NCBI GenBank assembly: GCA_022925895.1
Contig: JAKSYS010000821.1
Span: forward strand, 1 to 21,806
Length of the DNA: 21,806 nucleotides
Direction of reading: 5' to 3'
DNA from: Fragilaria crotonensis
Taxonomy: Eukaryota; Bacillariophyta; Fragilariophyceae; Fragilariales; Fragilariaceae
Below are positions 17,704-21,806 of this stretch, in pieces (the first letter of the stretch is position 1; each line of letters begins with the position of its first letter). A program made the translations under genes and the position numbers. Below the pieces are notes generated by a model, which made no database searches, was not told the DNA's origin, and saw only the letters and a program-made list of their open reading frames with translations.

Positions 17704-18794
17704 ATGGCAGCATCTATTCCAATGGAACGATCGTATCAAGATCTTGAGGAGTGGCTTGCGAAACTGTCGCAAGGCATGCCTTTGGCAGAGAGTGAAGTCA
17801 AGTTATTATGTGACCTGGCTCGAGAAACATTCTTACAAGAATCAAACGTTCAACCAGTCTCTGCTCCAGTTACTGTATGTGGTGATATTCATGGTATGTT
17901 CATGTTCGTTCGAATCAATCGTCTTGGACACTTGTTTAGCGTGTGTTTATGTGGTGTCGTACTCGGATCATTTCCAATCCAATTTCTCACTCGACATCTG
18001 CTGTCCTCGTTTTTGTTTTGTAATCACTCTCGACTATCGGCAGGCCAATACCACGATTTGATGGAACTCTTTCGAATCGGTGGCAGTCCTCCCGATACAA
18101 ACTATCTCTTTACCGGCGACTACGTCGATCGTGGGTATTATTCAGTCGAATCGGTCTCGCTTCTTGTTTGCTTCAAGGTCCGCTACCCCGACCGTATCTT
18201 CATTTTGCGGGGAAATCACGAAAGTCGACAAATCACTCAAGTCTATGGTTTCTACGATGAATGCGTTCGCAAATACGGGTCTGCCAACGTTTGGAAACTA
18301 TTCACCGATTTGTTTGATTACTTTCCACTCACAGCATTAGTGGAACATTCCATATTTTGTCTCCATGGGGGTCTTTCTCCCTCCATCGATACACTTGATC
18401 ACGTTCGGCAATTAGACCGCGTCCAAGAAGTCCCCCACGAGGGTCCCATGTGTGATTTGCTATGGAGTGACCCCGACGATCGCAGTGGATGGGGCATTTC
18501 TCCCCGCGGTGCTGGATTTACCTTTGGACAGGACATTTCACAACAATTCAATGAACGCAATGCCCTGACACTGGTCAGTCGCGCCCACCAACTGGTCATG
18601 GATGGGTACAATTGGAGTCATGATCAAGCCGTCGTGACGATCTTTTCAGCACCCAATTATTGTTATCGTTGTGGCAATCAAGCCGCAATCATGGAAGTGG
18701 ATGAGACTCTGAATAAAGTCTTTTTGCAATTCGATCCAGCCCCAGGCGAGGAGAACCACACGTGTCCAGGCGCACACCCGAGTATTTCTTGTAA
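17704..18794 (+). CDS. Serine/threonine protein phosphatase 2A catalytic subunit (two exons, apparent frameshift near 3' end)
   Basis: Exon 1 17704-17893, intron 17894-18043, exon 2 18044-18794. The protein, about 313 residues, has all PPP-family metal and catalytic motifs: [26 protein letters not shown], the second metal His in SRAHQ, and [41 protein letters not shown] and the end RRTPEYFL single out PP2A rather than PP4 or PP6. It removes phosphate from Ser/Thr and normally works with scaffold and B subunits; the C-terminal Leu is the methylation site. The start ATG 17704 fits the family length (309 in human). Odd: after FDPAP the tail ([17 protein letters not shown], stop TAA 18792-18794) lies one frame away, as if one C were missing from the C-run 18740-18743. 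Uncorrected, the frame runs on to 19077 with an unrelated tail. Confidence 0.95.
17894..18043 (+). other. PP2A coding intron (150 bp, phase 1)
   Basis: GTATGTTC donor and TATCGGCAG acceptor. Removing it joins GDIHG to [13 protein letters not shown], exactly the conserved PP2A order. The intron has a length divisible by three and no in-frame stop, so retention would add 50 mostly hydrophobic residues inside the active-site region without ending translation. Confidence 0.93.
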
Positions 18795-18906
18795 TCTTAC
18801 TAGTCAAAGAGTAAACGTGGTTTCATTTCTTGTAGGCCCGAGTCGTAGTGTAGTTGCAGGGAGCAACTACAGCAACAGGCACCGCCGCAGATTTAGCAAT
18901 GATATC

Positions 18907-18912
18907 AATAAA
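18907..18912 (+). terminator. Candidate polyadenylation signal AATAAA for PP2A
   Basis: AATAAA lies 113 bases after the TAA of the PP2A tail frame, a normal 3' UTR distance. Single-motif evidence. Confidence 0.35.
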
Positions 18913-19189
18913 GATAACCTAGTAGTGCATCCAACGCCCACGATTTCATGCTACAGTACATGCGTTGGCTATTGCCGTGTCATTGGGAATTCCTTATCAT
19001 GTGAGGCCATCGACTATTTCACGATTGTACTCGTAACTGGAAATACTTGCAGTCAAGGTGTCGACCACTCGCCGTGAGTGTTACCTTCTGTTCTTCGACA
19101 CAGATATTGGTTATTGGCTATTATATGGGTAAGGAAGCATTGGTTCTTATCACATAGTGCTTTCGCAAAAGGTATGGCATTCTGCAATC

Positions 19190-19680
19190 TGAGACCCGGC
19201 GTACTCGTACTGGCGTTCAGAGTTCAGATCACGTTGAAAGTACTGATATACTGGACCCCTGAATACCGGTAGATGCTGGTTACTTTATGCGGTCGAATTC
19301 CAAAACCTCACCCTACAAATTCTTCTGTTTCACAACCGGTTTTCTAGGTGATTCGCAACCTAGAAAATGCTGGTACAAACCCTACATACGCACATTCTGT
19401 CACGGATGGGCAATCTTCACCCTCGTCGCGTACAAGAGTACAAGGAGTTGTACTCGCAACTCGCAACTCGTACTGGAGTACAAGTACAACGGAATTCTCC
19501 TACTCCAGTGCTTTATGGGCAGAGAACGACATGTAACCGACGCGATGCCCAAGTACAGTACCTTGTACAACGTAGTACAATACTGCGTGTTGAGTACTTG
19601 CTGGAGTACAGAACTCCAGTAATACGGTAATGCTGTAGCTCATGGTACAAGGTACTACATTACTGGTACTCCAGCACAAT
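19190..19680. repeat. GTAC-rich cryptic repeat region
   Basis: The self-complementary tetramer GTAC occurs about 17 times in ~490 bp, where about two are expected, often as AGTAC, GTACT or TGGAGTACA. No regular period is visible. Confidence 0.6.
19340..19367. repeat. Palindrome with CTAGGT core
   Basis: TTTTCTAGGT (19340-19349) and ACCTAGAAAA (19358-19367) pair perfectly around an 8-base loop. It is related to the palindromes at 21621-21646 and 21737-21762. Confidence 0.85.
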
Positions 19681-21013
19681 TCTAGCTCTTAGCAAGACAC
19701 TGCAAAACAATTTTTCACCGAATCAGCTGTTCTAGGATTATAATAAAACCCCAATGCCCTAGAAAACCAGGTGATTCAATGCCTGAAAAAGCCCTAGTAT
19801 GTTGAAATGCCAGTTAGATTGACTAGTCAGAAACTAAAAGGGAAAACTAATCGAAAAGGAAAAGATGCCCATACATAGCATTGTAAATGGTAACAGATTC
19901 ACCAGCATTGTGTTGGTCTTTTGGGCTTAATTGCAACAATGCATGTTCCTTCCCATGGTTTTCAGACAAACAAGTGCCTTTCAATAATAGAAAAGATGAG
20001 GAAGGTACTAGTTGAGCTCAGCAGCAATAGCTGCCCTGCCTGAGTGAATTGAGCAAACTTTAGCCGCCAGGAGTTGCAGTTAGTTATGATGATGAATCTG
20101 ATCATCACATAGTAATGGTATATCAGTTCCCTTTACTTTACTAAATGAAAGGAATGTGAGAGTTTGCATGGAGATTATAAATTGTTGCTGATTGGCAACA
20201 AGCACCCCCAATTGAACTGACCAATTATTGTCGGACACAAATTGCATTTAGCTTGAGAACTGTTAGTTCCAGGGCTCATGCATCCAGTATTTTCTACAAA
20301 ACCAGGTATGAGCCCTTTACTTGTCATGGAAGTGAAGACATTGGATGGCATGATGATTTTTCACCTGCTTGAGAGCTGTGTTGTATCTTTGAACTACCAC
20401 GCCAAGATGTTGATTCATTGAGGCCATATGAACTAGGTAAGTAAATGAGGAGCATGTCTACTAGTAAGTGAGGAAGTAGTATAAAGCAATGAACATGTGG
20501 CTGGTGTCTGCCTCCAACATCATGCGACTTACCATGGTGAGACCAAGTCAGATTGATAGGAACAATGAATCACAAAATCTGGCGCATCAATGTTTGGTTC
20601 TGTTGAATGTGCACTATAAACAAGATACAGGATTACCTTTAATTTACCTTTATTTACTTTTCTTAACATTGGCAGAACCAAGTTAAAGGACAGGAGCAGT
20701 ACAGCCATACTTACCTCCACTGTTTCCTGGTTCTTTGTATTGTTGCTTATCTTTAATATGCATTTAAAAAATTTACATCACCCAGAATTCTTCAGCAATA
20801 ACCACTTGAAAAGTTCTTCAATATGTGCTTCTCGTATGGTCTTAAGAAGTTGAATCGACAAAAATCCCAAAAGGTGTTCCATAGATTTCTCTTCTAACAG
20901 TAGGTTGTAAGGGTAATTAAATTATCCTGCACGTCCCAAAGCCTTCTGTCAATGATAGCTATGGTACCTTAGAGACCCTGTCATGGCTTTCAGTGTTGAT
21001 CTTGTTTCCGAGC

Positions 21014-21222
21014 CCGTGTATGTCCCTAATCGAGCCGGCCATGACCTGCAGTAGCGTACGAGTACTGAGTTCTACTTAGTACTGGTACAGTGTCCGGTAT
21101 TTCTATCCTCAGAGGAGCAGTCTGAGATTCGTAGGTAAAGTTGATGTGTAACTTAACTGCAATATAATTTATAAAGTTGATTTTTAGAAACGCTCGATCG
21201 GCTCGATTAGGGACATACACGG
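21014..21222. mobile_element. MITE-like unit with perfect 24-bp terminal inverted repeats
   Basis: The 24 bases at 21014-21037 (starting CCGTGTATGTCC) are the exact reverse complement of 21199-21222 (ending GGACATACACGG). The 161-bp centre has no coding capacity. No clear target-site duplication is visible at either side, so a transposon origin is inferred from size and termini only. A hairpin-RNA source or an inverted duplication is also possible. Confidence 0.55.
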
Positions 21223-21480
21223 CCTCCCAGTCCATCCCTGCATCTAGTCACTGTTAGCAATATCAAACCAGCAGGGTAGTAGTGGACACGCTACTGTGGT
21301 ACTGAAACTCCGAGTACGAGTGTTTAGTGCAGCATTCGTACTCTACCGGCAGTACTGTAGCAGTACTACAATAGCCGACAAAGATACTGCACTGCATAGT
21401 GCCACTCGGAGTACAATACTACCGGTAGTTTACTACCGCAGTACTGTACTGTAGTCCAGGGCTCCGTATCGGTACTGTTG
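21050..21480. repeat. Second GTAC-rich cryptic repeat region
   Basis: About 13 GTAC tetramers in ~430 bp, mixed with CTACCGGTAG-like and CAGTACTG palindromes. It overlaps the MITE-like unit at its left side. Confidence 0.55.
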
Positions 21481-21620
21481 GAGTAGAAAGTAGAACCCAA
21501 ACCTTACTGATCCATTGTGGTGGTGTTGTTTATTCGTGATTCAGGCGGTGAATACGCAGACGTAGAAAAAAATCGAAGATCGACTGACTTTTGAATGGTG
21601 TATGAAAAAATGTTGTGTCA

Positions 21621-21646
21621 ATTCTAGGTGATATGTCACCTAGAAT
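21621..21646. repeat. Palindrome ATTCTAGGTGA / TCACCTAGAAT
   Basis: Perfect 11-bp arms (21621-21631 and 21636-21646) around TATG. The same arms recur at 21737-21762, and a half copy at 21784-21794. Confidence 0.95.
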
Positions 21647-21736
21647 ACCCTTTTCTTCCAGGGAAGAAAAAAAGCCTGGTACACCTGTACCCAATATTCT
21701 ACGCACGGATTTTTTTTCTGATCGATCATCCCCGGT

Positions 21737-21794
21737 ATTCTAGGTGACAAATCACCTAGAATGACCGTGGTGGGCAGTTGGTATCACCTAGAAT
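21737..21794. repeat. Second ATTCTAGGTGA palindrome and a third half copy
   Basis: Arms at 21737-21747 and 21752-21762 around CAAA, then a lone TCACCTAGAAT at 21784-21794 close to the window edge; its partner may lie beyond. Confidence 0.95.
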
Positions 21795-21806
21795 TCCTGT
21801 TCTTCT

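Larger units (their letters stand above)
18913..21806. other. Long non-coding stretch rich in short palindromes
   Basis: No ORF above 111 codons and none with a recognisable motif. The region divides into a GTAC-rich part (19190-19680), an AT-richer plain part (about 19690-20950) in which I see nothing definite, a MITE-like unit (21014-21222), a second GTAC-rich part (to about 21480), and palindromes of TTCTAGGTGA type to the window end. Confidence 0.55.

Overview
The window looks like nuclear DNA of a stramenopile alga, most probably a diatom. The evidence is a decayed leucine-rich-repeat gene with the IPSEIGLL-type repeats common in diatoms, short GT-AG introns, long AT-leaning intergenic spacers, eukaryotic regulators (a PP2A catalytic subunit and a LURP-one-related protein), and a GC-rich retrotransposon of the tyrosine-recombinase (DIRS/PAT/Ngaro) order. 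The species cannot be fixed from the sequence alone.

Layout. Positions 1-4249 are the right-hand part of a tyrosine-recombinase retrotransposon: the end of gag, a pol with reverse transcriptase, RNase H and tyrosine recombinase, then a B1-A2-B2 terminus made of a ~185-bp direct repeat flanking a 280-bp segment. Gag and pol lie in one frame, separated by a single TGA that is followed by CGG and a long stable stem-loop, a layout that suggests programmed stop-codon readthrough. The recombinase domain is broken by a one-base frameshift, so this copy is probably dead. Positions 4250-6158 hold no gene I can support. A minus-strand LRR pseudogene with a 208-bp tandem duplication lies at 6159-6924. 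The stretch 6925-10681 has only one doubtful threonine-rich ORF and simple repeats. A 570-codon ankyrin-repeat gene on the minus strand (10682-12394) has a freshly amplified 102-bp repeat and a tryptophan-rich linker. Positions 12395-15793 contain only unrecognised ORFs and a 75-bp in-frame duplication. Then come two well-supported plus-strand genes: a LURP-one-related protein with an MGC lipidation start (15794-16459) and a PP2A catalytic subunit (17704-18794) with one 150-bp intron and an apparent one-base deletion that puts the conserved PP2A tail out of frame. The rest, to 21806, is non-coding and rich in short palindromes: GTAC clusters, a 209-bp unit with perfect 24-bp inverted termini, and repeated TTCTAGGTGA palindromes.

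The genes do not form an operon or visible pathway. PP2A and the LURP-one protein are ordinary host genes in a region shaped by mobile elements and local duplications. The most interesting signal is the gag-pol TGA-CGG plus stem-loop junction in the retrotransposon.
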